Below, one piece after another: positions 1 through 12,710 of a stretch of 54,175 nucleotides of DNA. The notes below the pieces were generated by a model that was given only the letters and a program-made list of their open reading frames with translations, was not told the DNA's origin and did no database searches. Position numbers and translations under genes: made by a program. Source of the DNA: Solicoccozyma terricola (Eukaryota; Basidiomycota; Tremellomycetes; Filobasidiales; Piskurozymaceae); contig BCLD01000012.1 of the NCBI GenBank assembly GCA_001600875.1, positions 437,766 through 491,940 on the forward strand. Direction: 5' to 3'. How positions within the stretch are numbered: position 1 is the stretch's first letter; the number at the start of each line of letters is the position of its first letter.

Positions 1-3000
1 CGCTCGAGACGGTGATGGTGCCGGTGGAATGTTCGCCATCCCTCATAAATTCTTTATCCGAGAAACCCCTCATTGTTTCCTCGCTCGTCTACCCTCACTC
101 GGTAAATACGCAGTCGGTAACGTATTCCTCAACCAAATCGAATACGCAGCTCAACAACGTGAATTTGAAAAGATTGCGGATGGACTTGGATTACGAGTTC
201 TTGGATGGAGAGATGTTCCAACGGATGGTAGTATTTTAGGTCCTAGTTCCAAAAGCAGAGAACCAAAGATTTTACAACCTTTTGTCGTTCTTAAAGAACA
301 TTACGGGACGGGAAATAATTGCGAAGAAGGTCCTTTCGACGTTAATCATTTCAATAGGCAGTTGTATGTGTTACGCAAATACGCAGGTCATACTCTGTGA
401 GTGTTGTTGTTGCAAAACAAAAACAATGTTGGCGGCGGCGGCGACGGCGGCGAAAGAAAAATTTGTTCCCCGATCATGTCGATTAACCGTTGGTTGATTT
501 GTTCGCAGCACTCTCACCAAAGGTTTCTACATCTGCTCACTCACCGTCTCCAACATCGTCTACAAAGGTCAACTCTCACCTCCACAAGTCTACAACTACT
601 ACCATGATCTCAACCACGCCCTCTTTGAATCTCACTTTGCTCTCGTCCATTCTCGATTCAGTACAAACACATTCCCTTCATGGGATCGTGCTCAACCAAT
701 GCGATGGGCAGCTCATAATGGTGAAATCAACACCGTACGAGGGAATAAAAATTGGATGAGAGCGAGAGAAGGTGTGATGAAATCGGAAAAGTTTGGTGAT
801 GAATTGGAAATGCTTTACCCGATCATCGAAGCTGGAGGTTCAGACTCTGCCGCGTTTGATAACGTACTCGAATTGTTGGTCGTTAACGGCGTTCTCACAT
901 TGCCAGAAGCGATCATGATGCTCGTCCCGGAAGCTTGGCAGAACAACGAGCTGATGGAACCGGAGAAAAAAGCATTCTATCAATGGGCAGCGTGCTTGCA
1001 GGAACCATGGGATGGACCAGCCTTGTTCACGTTCTCCGATGGAAGGTACTGCGGTGCTAATCTCGATAGAAACGGTTTGCGGCCTTGTCGATTCGTCGTC
1101 ACGTCGGACGATATCATGGTTTGTGCTTCCGAAGTCGGTACAATCTACATCGAGCCGGAGAAGGTCATCTTGAAAGGTCGTCTCAAGCCTGGACGTATGT
1201 TACTCGTAGATACAAAAGAAGGTAGAATCGTAGACGACAAGGAACTCAAGCTCAACACCGCGAAAAAACAACCATTCGCTTCGTGGATCGAGGAGCAACA
1301 ATTAACTTTGCCAGAAATCCTCAGGCGCGTAGAGAGAACTCAGGACATCTCCGTCAAAGTCACAGATACACCAGTCAGCCATGACCCTGCATTACTCGCT
1401 TTCGGCTTCACAATCGAACAACTTCATTTGTTGATGTTGCCGATGGTTGCGGACGGGAAAGAGGCACTCGGGTCGATGGGTAACGACGCTCCGCTTGCAT
1501 GCATGGCAACCGCTCCCAGGGTCATCTACGACTACTTCAGACAATTGTTCGCTCAAGTCACAAACCCACCCATCGATCCGATTCGTGAGGCAATCGTCAT
1601 GTCCCTCCAGAGCACCGTCGGTCCAGAGGGCAACCTCTTGGAAATGAAGTCATCCCAATGCCACCGATTACTCCTCCCTTCGCCACTCTTGTCCATCGAA
1701 GAAATGAACGCGATCAAGCATCTCAAGAGTGCACATCCCGATTGGCCATCCATCACCATCGATATCACTTTCGAAAAGGGAGAGGGATTGCCTGGATTCC
1801 GATCTGCCCTCCACCGGGTCTGTCAGGAGGCGTTGAGCGCCGTCGAAGCAGGCTTCAAGGTCATCGTCCTTAGCGACCGCAACATCAGTCCACTCCGTGT
1901 ACCACTTTCCGCTCTGCTGGCCTGTGGTGGCGTCCACCACTTCCTCGTCGCTCAAAAGAAGCGATCGTCAGTCGCCCTCATGGTCGAGACCGGTGAGGCA
2001 AGAGAAGTCCACCATATCTGTGTGCTCGTAGGATACGGTGCCGACGCCGTTTGCCCCTGGTTGATGATGGAGCTCATCCACAAGCTAGACAAGGAAGGTC
2101 TCGTCAAGAACGGCCACAGCGTCGAACAGCTTATCGAAAACTATCGCCACGCTACGGACAACGGTATTCTCAAGGTCATGTCCAAGATGGGTATCTCCAC
2201 ATTGCAATCTTACAAAGGTGCTCAGATTTTCGAGGCGTTGGGCTTGCATCACGAGGTCATTCAGCAATGTTTCGTCGGTACGGCTTCCAGAGTCGAGGGT
2301 GCGACGTTCGAGCTCCTTGCCATGGACGCTTTCGAGTTCCACGAGAGGGGTTTCCCATCTAGGGAAGTCGCAGGTGATCCGTTGATGGTGCGTGTCTGTG
2401 CTCTTTGTAGAGGTTGCAATTCATACTAACGGACGACGCATTTCGCTCCCCCTTCCAGCCCGAATCCGGCGAATATCATTTCCGAAACGGTGGTGAGGCC
2501 CACATCAATGACCCAATGGGCATTGCCAACCTGCAGGACGCCGTCCGCGAGAAGAACCAGAACGCCTACGACGCCTACTCGAAGAACGCTCGCGAGCAGG
2601 TCAAGCGTGTGACCTTACGCGGTCTTTTGGACTTTGATTTCGACAAGGCTACGCCAATTCCAGTGGATCAGGTTGAGCCTTGGAATGAGATCGTTAGGCG
2701 GTGAGTAGGGCACTGGCGCGTAACAGCATGTAGGGATTTTAAGCAACCCGCTGACTCTCTACTCCGCGCGCAGATTCGTTACCGGCGCCATGTCATACGG
2801 TTCCATCTCCATGGAGGCTCATACCACGCTCGCCATCGCGATGAACCGTCTCAACGGAAAATCCAACACTGGTGAAGGTGGGGAGGATGCCGAGCGATCG
2901 AATCCCATTCCTGGACCAGGAGCGGATAGTGAGCCATCTGCATTCACCCATTCGATGGATCTCAAGCCCGCCCTTGATTCGAGACGTTCGGCCATCAAGC

Positions 3001-6000
3001 AGATCGCGTCCGGTCGATTCGGTGTCACCTCCAATTACCTTGCTGACGCTGACGAGCTTCAGATCAAGATGGCACAGGGTGCTAAGCCAGGAGAGGGTGG
3101 AGAATTGCCAGGTCATAAGGTTTCTGGATCGATTGCCCGAACTCGTCACTCGACTGCCGGCGTTGGACTCATCTCTCCTCCTCCGCATCACGACATCTAC
3201 TCGATCGAGGACTTGAAGCAGTTGATTTACGATTTGAAGTGCGCTAACCCGCGATCGCGTGTCTCAGTCAAGCTCGTTTCCGAAGTCGGCGTCGGAATTG
3301 TCGCCTCCGGTGTCGCCAAAGCCAAGGCCGATCACATCTTGATCTCTGGTCACGATGGTGGTACCGGAGCTTCCCGATGGACTGGTATCAAGTATGCGGG
3401 GTTACCTTGGGAGTTGGGTCTTGCCGAGACTCATCAAACGCTCGTGCTCAACAACCTTCGAGGAAGGGTCACTGTACAGACCGATGGGCAGCTTAGGACT
3501 GGTCGCGACGTAGCCATCGCTTGTCTGTTGGGTGCTGAAGAGTGGGGTTTCGCTACGACGTGAGTAACGTTACTCGATAGTTGACTGGGCGATAAGACGG
3601 CGCGATAGAGCTTCGGAAAGGTAGCTTGCTCTCAGTTACTGATGGCTTTCTACTTGTTTCTTCAGGCCCCTTATCGCCATGGGCTGCATCATGATGAGGA
3701 AATGCCGTGAGATTTTATTTCGTTTCTTGTTAGATGGCCGTTCACTGACACGGTGTGCTACGACAGACCTAAACACCTGCCCTGTTGGCATTGCTACCCA
3801 AGATCCCGCCCTTCGTGCCAAGTTCGCTGGTCAACCGGAACAAGTCATCAACTTCTTCTACTACGTAGCTGAGGAGCTGCGAAGCTTCATGGCCAAGCTC
3901 GGCTTCCGTACCATCAACGAGATGATCGGTCGAACCGACATGCTTAAGGTGGATGAGTCATTGCGAACCCCCAAGACCGCGCACCTCGACCTGTCTCCGA
4001 TTCTCAAACCCGCGTACCAGATGCGACCCGGTGCGGCTACCTACAAGGTTAGGCAGCAAGATCACAAGTTGTATGTCCGCCTGGACAACAAGTTCATCGA
4101 CGAAGCCGAGTCCGCCATCAATGACGGTATCCCGGTTTCTATCGACTGCGAGGTCGTTAACACCGACCGTGCGTTGGGTACGACCCTCTCTTACCGTGTC
4201 TCCAAGAAATACGGGGAGGCTGGTCTGCCTCGAGACACCATTCACATCAACATGACCGGTTCTGCTGGTCAGTCGCTTGGAGCGTTCTTGGCGCCAGGTA
4301 TCACCATCGAGCTCGAGGGTGATGCCAATGATTATGTCGGCAAGGGATTGTCAGGTGGTCGTCTCATCATCTACCCACCAAAGGCCTCGCCATTCCAAGC
4401 AGAGGAGAACATCATTGTCGGAAACGTCTGCTTATACGGCGCGACATCTGGACATGCTTTCTTCAGCGGTGTGGCCGCCGAGCGATTCGCCGTCAGGAAC
4501 TCTGGTGCTCACGCCGTTGTGGAAGGTACTGGTGATCACGGTTGCGAGGTGAGTACAAAATGATTTGTTCGAAATGACTCGAAACTAACGTCTCCGTACC
4601 CCTAGTACATGACCGGTGGTCGCGTCGTCGTCCTCGGTCTCACCGGCCGGAACTTCGCCGCCGGTATGAGTGGAGGTATCGCCTACGTTCTTGACGTGGC
4701 CCATACTTTCGCCAGCAAGGTCAATCACGAAATGGTTGAGCTGGGTCAGGTCTCAGACCCGGCTGAGATCGCTGAGCTGCGTTCCCTCATCGAGGACCAT
4801 CGCCACTACACCGGATCCAAGACCGCCGATCGCGTCCTTCGCGACTTCCACCACGTCCTTCCAAAGTTCGTCCGAGTCATGCCTCTCGATTACAAGCGTG
4901 TCCTCGAGGAGACCGCTGCCCGTGTCAAACAAGAGAAGGCTCGACAAAGTTTTATCGACCTTATCCCGTCGCAGACCGCCAGCCAGGTCGACCTCGCTGC
5001 CACTGGTTTCGACACCCCGATCATCCCGCAGACTCCCGAAGCCTCGATTGACGACCTATCTATCGCTCTTGCCAAGCGCATGCATGAACCGAAGCGCGAG
5101 CCAGCCGTCCTGGACCTGGAGGACGCTGCTGTCGACGAAACAGCCCTGAAGGAGCGCCTTCCCAAGCTTGACAAGGTCCGTGGGTTCATGAAGTATAAGC
5201 GACAAGGCGAGGCCTACCGTCCACCCCGAAAGCGTGTTAAGGACTGGAATGAGGTGTCTGCGCGGCTCAGTGAACCAGAGCTCAAGGTTCAGACCGCGAG
5301 GTGTATGTGAGTAATGACGATTGCTGGTGGCGTTTCGTTAGCCGCTGACATCGCTCCTTCCTCCATGCGATGATCGTCCTGGATGCGTACTCCAGGGATT
5401 GCGGTGTTCCCTTCTGTCAAAGTCAGGTTGGATGCCCCTTAGGAAACGTGATTCCCAGCTGGAACTCTCTCGTCTTTGAGGTGGGTTTGATTGATTCAGT
5501 TTGTGCGAATCGTAACTGATGTCCGAGACCTTCCTCCTTCTTTTAGAGCAAGTGGAAGGACGCTTATGAGGCGCTTTCCTTGACCTCACCATTCTCAGAG
5601 TTCACCGGTAGAGTGTCAGTGAAGTTTAGCAAAGCATTATCCGTCCGTCGGGCTAACCGCATTCCTTTGCTCTACAGCTGTCCAGCACCATGCGAGTCGG
5701 CGTGTACTTTGGGTATTACAGAGAAGCCAGTTACCATCAAGTCTATCGAATGTGCTATCGTTGATAAAGCCTTTGAGATGGGTTGGATCGTCCCAAAGAT
5801 TCCAGCCCATCGCACTGGCAAGAAGGTTGCTATCATTGGTTCCGGTCCAGCTGGATTGGCCGCCGCACAGGCCTTGAATTGGGCAGGTCATTCTTGCGTG
5901 GTATATGAACGTTCGGACAGAGCTGGCGGTTTGGTGAGTTGTGTGATGGGATGTCCGCATTGCTTCATCGTTCTGACTTCCTCGTATTGTCACGTCTCCA

Positions 6001-7277
6001 TGATCCTCAAGCTTATGTACGGTATTCCAGGGCCCAAATTGGAAAAGCGAGTCGTTCAACGCCGCATCGATCTCTTGACAGCCGAAGGTATCGAGTTCCG
6101 CTGCGGTGTAGAAGTCACGGACGCCGACATCGAAGAGATCAAAGACAGCTATGACGCCTTGATCCTTGCAATCGGCTCCACGCAGCCTCGCGACCTTCAG
6201 ATCGAGAACAGGGATGCTACTGGGATCTACCAGGCTATGCACGTCCTCCACCGCAACACCAAGAGTCTGTTGGACTCCAACTTCAGCAACGGCGACTTCG
6301 TTGAAATCAAAGGACAACAAGTCGTCGTCATTGGAGGCGGTGATACTGGTAATGATTGTATCGGTACTGCTGTTCGACACGGCGCCAAGTCGGTTGTCAA
6401 TTTGGAACTTCTCCCGAGGTGAGTGCAATGTTTTATCCTCGATCTGGTCCATCTGATACTGACCTGAGGCTTGGCGACATTCGTTCAAACAGACCTCCTC
6501 CAACTCGTGGGGCTGGTAATCCTTGGCCTCAGTTCGATAGAAGCTGGAAGGTCAGTGCAGTTGGACGGTCGAGTTCCTGTGATCAGCTGACTGATGTGAT
6601 ACATGATTTCCCTTCTCATCCTCTGTCCGCGACCATCTGTTCATTTACCTCGTATCCGTCCTCTCATCTCGTCGCAACAGGTTGATTACGGTCATGCGGA
6701 GGTCACCGCACTGTGGGGCAAGGACCCCCGTGAATACTCGGTCTCCACCAAACGATTCGTCAAGGGTGATCAAGGACAGGTTGTCGGAATCGACACGGTT
6801 TCCGTGGAATGGCAAGAGAAGGGTGGCAAATGGCACATGTCGGAAGTGCCTGGCTCAGAGAAGTTCATTCCTGCAGATCTCGTCTTCCTCTCCTTGGGTT
6901 TCCTTGCGCCGCAAGCGCAGATTCACAAGAAGTTGGGGTTGACTACCGATCCAAGAGGCAACATCGCGAGTGCTCCAGGCGGATATATGACATCGATGGA
7001 TGGCGTCTTCGCTGCGGGAGACTGCAGGAGAGGGCAGAGTCTCGTTGTCTGGGGACTCGCGGAAGGCAGGAGTGTGGCTCAGAACGTCGACAAGTACCTC
7101 ATGGGCTCGACTCACCTCCCCATGCCCGGCGGCATTCCCGTTAGAGAATTCTTGGAACCTTCGATCACGATTCCCATCAAAAAGTCAGTTGCGGCCGACC
7201 CGAGCTCGTTTAGTGACACCGGGTCGTCTGATGATAGCATTGGTATCGATTCTGTTGCTACGGAGGTTTTGTCTTGA
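1..7277 (+). CDS. GLT1: Glutamate synthase (NADH type, GOGAT), 5' partial
   Basis: Makes glutamate from glutamine and 2-oxoglutarate using NADH; a single fused chain in fungi. Reading frame enters at base 2 inside the glutamine amidotransferase domain (RDGDGAGGM), so roughly the first 100 residues and the catalytic Cys are outside. About 2,100 codons remain. Order: amidotransferase; central domain (to about 2.7 kb); FMN synthase domain with the 3Fe-4S cysteines C-x5-C-x4-C (CIMMRKCHLNTC, joined across 3707-3766); GXGXG beta-helix region (about 4.2-4.7 kb); small-subunit part with 4Fe-4S clusters ([18 protein letters not shown]), FAD fold GSGPAG and NAD fold GGGDTG. Twelve introns traced: 397-508, 2388-2458, 2701-2773, 3560-3665, 3707-3766, 4549-4605, 5307-5395, 5481-5546, 5615-5677, 5934-6011, 6419-6493, 6551-6680. 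All joins keep frame; no break seen. Stop TGA 7275-7277. Confidence 0.97.
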
Positions 7278-7717
7278 TGCGATGCGAATTGTACTTGTGA
7301 CTTTTGATAGACTCCTGGATTTATGCTATGGTTTGATGATTCTATGTCTCACGGCCACTCGGGGAGCTCGTTTCTACTTTTTACAACATTGTCATATCGC
7401 TCTGGGCGACGAACATCATTTACAACTTGTACAAAGATACAGTTTCGAGCTCCTCGATACACATTCTATCGGGCCGGGGATCGAGCCCGTTCACTGAAAG
7501 TTATTCATTCAAATCATATTGTGGTGGTGGGTGGCGCGGTTGTTGGAGGGATAGCTGGAAGAACTCCCAGTTGTCAGCGCACACAGGTGGAGTCCTATCA
7601 TCAATCGGACTCACGTCCAATTTTGTGCATCCGCTCCGTCGAGATGAGTCGTGGAGTCGTCAGGGCTATGATATAGATGCGTCAAGGCCAGCCAACGTTG
7701 ATCGGGAGCCACCCTAC
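7278..7717. other. Convergent 3' intergenic region
   Basis: Lies between the stop codons of GLT1 (+) and the DOMON/b561 gene (-), so it holds the 3' UTRs of both. Short open frames here show no family motif. I see no RNA gene or repeat. Confidence 0.7.
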
Positions 7718-9429
7718 TCACACCCACGCAGCATTCCCTAGCAGCGTTCCTTCAATCTTACCGTTCTCCGAAATATTTCCGTTGTTCGCTCTTCGGATCT
7801 CTGTCGTAGAGGTCGGACGTTGTAGGGGAGAGTCACCAGAGTCAGTCGGCAACTCGGATTCTGTTGAACGTTAAGCCGCAACGTGAGGGGCGGTGCAAGG
7901 GCGGGAGGTGTAGGGAATGAGTAGGACTTACTTTGCATCGTGATATCACCTCGTCTCTGCATCATATCCTCGCGTTCCTTGCGGATTTGTCGAGGGATGA
8001 GAGCGTAGCCACCGAGGAAAGCGGCGATGATGATCTGGGTGGCGAGAATACCTTGAACTGTCTGTTTCGATCATGCTTTCTACCTGCCAACGCTGCGAAC
8101 TTACTCCCAACCAAACCCAAAACAAAATCTTCTGCCAACCATCCCCTGGTTGCCCACTAATATACCGGTCCACACCCGAAGCAACGGTCACGAAACCTAG
8201 AATCAGGAGCATCATCCCGAATGCCATATGACCGTAATTGGGGATCGGTCGTTTCGTACGATTAGGGTCATATTTGTGATGGATATACCAACCACCGGTG
8301 ATTTGAAAGACCAAGCCGAAGATGAGGACGATGCCTTCCCACTGTTAAAAGTACGAATAAGTGATACGATGAGGTTCCCAGGAGCTTGTGTTAGGTTCCC
8401 GCGTCGAATCTGATCTTCGTGCCATCACCGTTCCACTCACATCATGCGCATGCTTAAACGACGCCTCACGCGCATCATGCAATGCCACGACCGCCAAAAT
8501 CAAACCTATGATACTGAAAATAGCAGTGATTCCACCTTGAGTAATCCAATGCGGGAGTACCCAAGCGAAAAGACCACTGTAAAAGGGGACGGAAGGAACG
8601 TTGAACCGGGGATTTTTAGCGACAGCATCTCCGATACTTCCCTGACAGCATTATCTTCACATACTCACCGACCATATCTCCCCAACAGCACTGCGAACGG
8701 TGCAGCGATCGCCCACGCGATCAACATGAAAACCGCATGCGCAACAATCAACTTCCTTGTCCTATTACTACTGGACCAAGAACCATTACTCTTGCTCTGT
8801 TGGACTGGTACATTCGCACTGACGGTTGCCAATTGCACTGTGATGATACCAAAGTCGTCGTGTTGTTGTGTAATTGATGCAGATGCGGATGAACCAGGAG
8901 GAGTCAATCCCGCTTTATACGACCATATCATCGGAATAGAAGTAAGTGTTGACGTTGTTGGGATAGACCAAACCGATGTAAATGTCGTTCCAGTCACCAA
9001 GGACGACGATGAATTGAATGTGGATTCAGGATTTGTAGAAATCAACGGAGGGAAATGACCTGTTGCTGTTCTTTCACTCATTACTACTTGATCACCATCA
9101 GCCCAATTCAACCACATCGTAGCTCCAGCCATTTGTGAACCGGTTCCAACAGCGAACCATGATCCAGACGTGGTGGTGGTCAAGTTGTATACGAGTGTGG
9201 ATGAGGATTGGGAGTAGTCGGTAGTTAGGCAGAAGTACTAAGTGTGGAAGAAAAGCGAGATTGGTTTAATATAAGGTGGGGAAAGGAATCATAGCATGGG
9301 ACGTACTGAGGTGCAGAAAGTCCCACTGGATGTTACAGGGCCTCCTGATGATGTACTAGCCAGCGTCGTGGTAGACAGGACTAGGATGACAGCTGCGAAA
9401 CGAAGAAGGGATGTCATGCCAGATGACAT
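7718..9429 (-). CDS. DOMON domain plus cytochrome b561 membrane protein
   Basis: Secretory-pathway haem protein. ATG at 9429 (a second in-frame ATG is at 9417) opens a signal peptide (LLRFAAVILVLSTTTLAS). A luminal DOMON-type beta domain follows, with GSWFAVGTGSQMAGATMW and a Ser/Thr-rich end. About five hydrophobic helices then carry candidate haem His residues: AHAVFMLIAW, VVALHDARE, HAHDWEGIVLIFG, GGWYIHHKY, NYGHMAFGM. The family moves electrons across membranes or to secreted oxidoreductases; the partner is unknown. Five or six short introns were traced (for example YFCLTTDY joined after GTFCTS; WLG joined to TVQGILATQ). The tail is cytosolic and basic/polar, ending GTLLGNAAWV, with stop at 7718-7720. 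The last exon could be extended by alternative splicing. Family call is firm, substrate unknown. Confidence 0.85.
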
Positions 9430-10698
9430 CTCCTAGGCGGCGTGATTGGTTTGACACTGTTCTAGTTTCAATGGTCTTTAATCCAAGGTGGTGTGCGAGA
9501 CTGAAGCTTTGGTATTTGAAAGGGTGTTTTATCCTTGCTTTTATTGATTGAGAATTTACCCAAACCCACGGAGGTCTCCTGGATCTGATGAATCGTGGAC
9601 GGGTTGAGTGGAGGCTACGGAGGACAAAGGGAACACCTCAAAGCGAAATGACAGGGATGTATTTGGTTATATGGGAGTCTGCCAAGACCGTTAGCTGTGC
9701 GCAAATAGACGTCAGTCCACGTCTGTACCACGCATGGATGGCTGTGCTTCGTGTACCGAGACTTTGGGCGTGTGATGTTTCACTGTATCCGTCGTTGGCT
9801 GTGCATATAGATGGTGGCGGAGTGTTTCATCAGTCGCCGGAAGTGGAGGAAGGGAGTGTGGGGGAGTGTGGGGGTGGCGTGCCGGGAAGTGCCGGGGAGA
9901 CACAGCAGCCACGTCATTCCCGGATTGCAGTGCTGTAGAGTATCACGTGACTGCTTATCAACTTGCTTTCATGCCAAAACAGCGAAATCCCCGGAGAAAG
10001 CAAGAGCACTTCACGCAATTCATCTGATATATTCAATTCAACACACGATTCGTTGGGAGCTGTTGCTACTTCGACTCTCGCGATCGTCATGATAGACCGG
10101 TGAACACTCCCTACAGGACATCGTCTGTCTATGGCATCGTGGTATTGCAGTGGGTAGCGACGGTCTCTTCACCCAATCTACCAGTCCTCCTTCTTCTTCT
10201 ACTCCTCCCATCCTCCCATCCTCCCTCCCATTCCCACTCCAAAGCAACGCGTGTGTACAGTCGCCTCCGCGTGTTCATCCTTCATCGGGGACAACCACTT
10301 CCTACGGATGGCTACTGAAGTTAAAACGGTTGCAATACCAACGTACCACTCTTTCTTCTCTACCTGGTTCTGCGAACCTCCTTTTCTGGAGGCGCCGCGC
10401 GATGGTGGAGATGCGAGTAGGGTATGACTCGGCTGAGATATTGGCTTTTTCCTTTCTCTTTGTGGTTCCTTTTGGGGGATCATCTGATGTTTTGTCTGGT
10501 TTCCAAAGATATGTCAGATTTTTCGGAAAGTCTGTCGAGAACATTTTTTCTTTTCTTCTTTTTTTCTGTTTTTCTGTTTTTCTCTTTTGGGTTTCTTTGA
10601 AACTGCTGTTTACCCTACTGTATCTTTATATATTCCAAGGTGTCTACCATATTATTTTCTTGCATGGTATCATCGAATAACAGATCGACCACATCGAT
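9430..10698. other. Intergenic region, 1.27 kb, no confident gene
   Basis: Upstream of the DOMON/b561 gene and downstream of the TDG gene, so it should hold the first gene's promoter and the second's 3' end. A CACGTG box followed by AC is at 9944-9949. A T-rich tract runs through about 10543-10590. Open frames on both strands are low-complexity or lack recognisable domains; the best small candidate is listed separately at 10308-10427. Confidence 0.6.
10308..10427 (+). CDS. Possible small ORF, 39 residues
   Basis: ATG at 10308, TGA at 10425-10427. The peptide begins MATEVKTVAIPTYHSFF and contains STWFCEPPFLEAPRDGG. It is not low-complexity and does not resemble the CT-rich sequence upstream. 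A GTATGA that could serve as a splice donor overlaps the stop, so it may be the first exon of a longer gene running into the T-rich tract. No family is recognised. It may be chance, and coding status is weak. Confidence 0.2.
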   Translation: MATEVKTVAIPTYHSFFSTWFCEPPFLEAPRDGGDASRV

Positions 10699-12497
10699 CT
10701 ACCTCACCGATTTCCTCTGAATCTCCCTTACCGTCATCTCCACACCCTTCATATCAATCCTTCGAAATCCAAATATATCCACCCCACCATTTTCTAAACG
10801 ATTTATGAGCCTACGAAGACTTTTGAAATGGTCTACAAGTTCATTATACTGTTTCACAGCAATTAATCAGTATTGTGAGTTTCCCTTCGAACGTTTGGCG
10901 GCTACTCGATGTTGAATCAATAGTTTCGCCGCGCAATTTTCTTTTTTATATCAAACTCACAGGAGTTCTTTCAAGACCTGATGTACTGGGAACAACCCAA
11001 AACAATGTATATCCAACATTCTCGATCTTTACCACATCGCCCGAAGGAGCGTCATTGTGGAAGAGAATGAATGGCCTAGGTTGATCCCATGAGAACTTGG
11101 GAGACGTTTTTGTTACTCGAAGTGGGGTAGATTTCTCGGATGTCGTTGTCGCCGTCGTCGTCGTGGTAGGTTGTATAGGTATGGGTACTGGGGTGTCAAC
11201 TGACGACGTCGACGTCGATACCGACACCAACTCCGATTTGTCCCAGTATTCAACCTTGGCTTGCACCGACTCGACATCCTCGTCCTTTTCCACTTCCAAT
11301 TCCAAATCCACCCATTCCTTCTCCTCCTTCCCCGCGCTCTTCTTAATCACACCCTCAAATACATCCCATATCTTCTTACCTACAAAGCAACATACTTTAG
11401 GTTTATGGGTTTGTATTTTGTCGAGTAGGCGGGGGATCGAGAGACGCATTTCGAGGATTGATAGTTCTGCTTGCTATTTTGGGGAGTGGGAGGGTGGAGG
11501 AATTGAAACGGAATTTTCAGTTTGAGAAGCTGGTTTGTTGGGGACGGGATGTTTGTCATTTACCTCCGACGTCACTCTTGATACCAAGTTAGTCTATAAA
11601 TGATAATCCCAACGATTGTAAGGAAAGTGGGGTGGGTAAGCGATTGTCATGTATCGGATCCTGGTCCCACCCAACACATACCAATCCAAAATTGAATAAA
11701 TCCGGCATGAGATGATCGTCATCTGGTGGTCTCAATCTATCCGTGAATCCTAGGACAACCAGCTATTAGATCTTAGAGAAAGAGGCAGAGCAGATAAGAG
11801 GGTAGTACGATCGAATACAACATACCGGATCCCGCTAACGCTTTCCAGAATTTATTAGAAGGATGAGCGAAATGATGTCCTCGTATACTTGACATTTTCC
11901 CAGGGCTACATAGGTCAATCAATAACGCACAACAACAAGAGTTGGAGCGTAAGTAAATTCCTCGTACCATTTTTTTCTCATCACAATCGTGGTAGGAACC
12001 AACAGATGAACTTACTTGATACCGCAGAAAATGACGCCTAGGTTACGTTGGAGGTAGTCTGTGGTTCCCTTGAGATGACTGTATGTTTCGGGTGAGGCGT
12101 AGCCTCTTGGAGATTTGGGTTTCGCTTTGGGTTTGATTGGCGTTTGTATGGATGGTGTGGGGGATTGTGAGGTGAGAAGAGATGGTGGTGTGGGAGATGC
12201 GTCATGTAAGGAGGGTTCGCCTTGGGTATTCAATCGACGACGTTTGTTCGATGGTGGCGTTGAGTACTCAAGGGTGTCAGAGGCAGTGATCTGCAAAGAG
12301 GAACAAAGTCAGACGTCCCTCGTCGTTCATGGACCGTAGCGAGCACTAGCCGGCTCTGTGAAATTCGCACCTTGGTATCTCCATCTACTCGTTTAGCTCG
12401 AGACGGAGATCTGGACGGAGAGTAGGCGAACTTTGCAAGGTGAGCTGATAGTTTCGACGGGGTAGCTGTGGTGGCAGAGGACTGGTCGGATGGCATG
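10699..12497 (-). CDS. TDG: G/T(U) mismatch-specific DNA glycosylase (TDG/Mug family)
   Basis: Base-excision repair enzyme removing T or U opposite G; homologue of S. pombe Thp1 and animal TDG. The start chosen at 12497 gives MPSDQSSATTATPSKLSAH and a basic Ser/Pro-rich N-terminal tail. Motif 1 is joined across an intron: LGVIFCGI then NPGKMSSIRGHH, giving GINPG with the catalytic Asn of TDG. HPSNKFWKALAGSG, FTDRLRPPDDDHLMPDLFNFG and TNLVSRVTSEQAELS follow, then KPKVCCFVGKKIWDVF. The Mug-like substrate loop VVPSTSGLERTPYNELVDHF is close to the C-terminus, with stop at 10699-10701. Between KKIWDVF and the PFILFHND strand sits an insertion of about 80-90 residues, acidic then Thr-rich. At least seven exons. 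Divergent from the methyltransferase gene with 213 bases between starts. Confidence 0.92.
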
Positions 12498-12710
12498 TTC
12501 GTGCAAGGAGGATGAGTGAGCTGTGTGCCTGACTCGGATGGATGGGTATGTGGTGTGTGGAATGGGAGGGATCGACGATCTTCAGCCCGGCCCCTGACAT
12601 GCCACGCGACTTTCGGGTGAATTGATTCCCAAAAACCATGTTTCACGAGATCACATGAAGCAGGTCGGTCGGACAATGGTCTATCATCCGCAACTGCAGC
12701 CATTGACTGA
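12498..12710. promoter_or_regulatory. Shared divergent promoter, TDG / methyltransferase
   Basis: Only 213 bases separate the chosen TDG start from the first methyltransferase ATG (261 if translation starts at 12759). Both promoters must lie here or overlap the 5' leaders. No individual site is called. Confidence 0.5.

Noticed and set aside
1658..5189. Several 70-160 codon frames antisense or out of frame to GLT1
   Set aside because: Shadows of a highly conserved coding sequence with no independent motif.
10150..10680. 176-codon plus-strand frame with a hydrophobic end
   Set aside because: The hydrophobic part is translated from a T-rich tract and the start from CT-rich repeats, so it looks like non-coding leader or 3' sequence.
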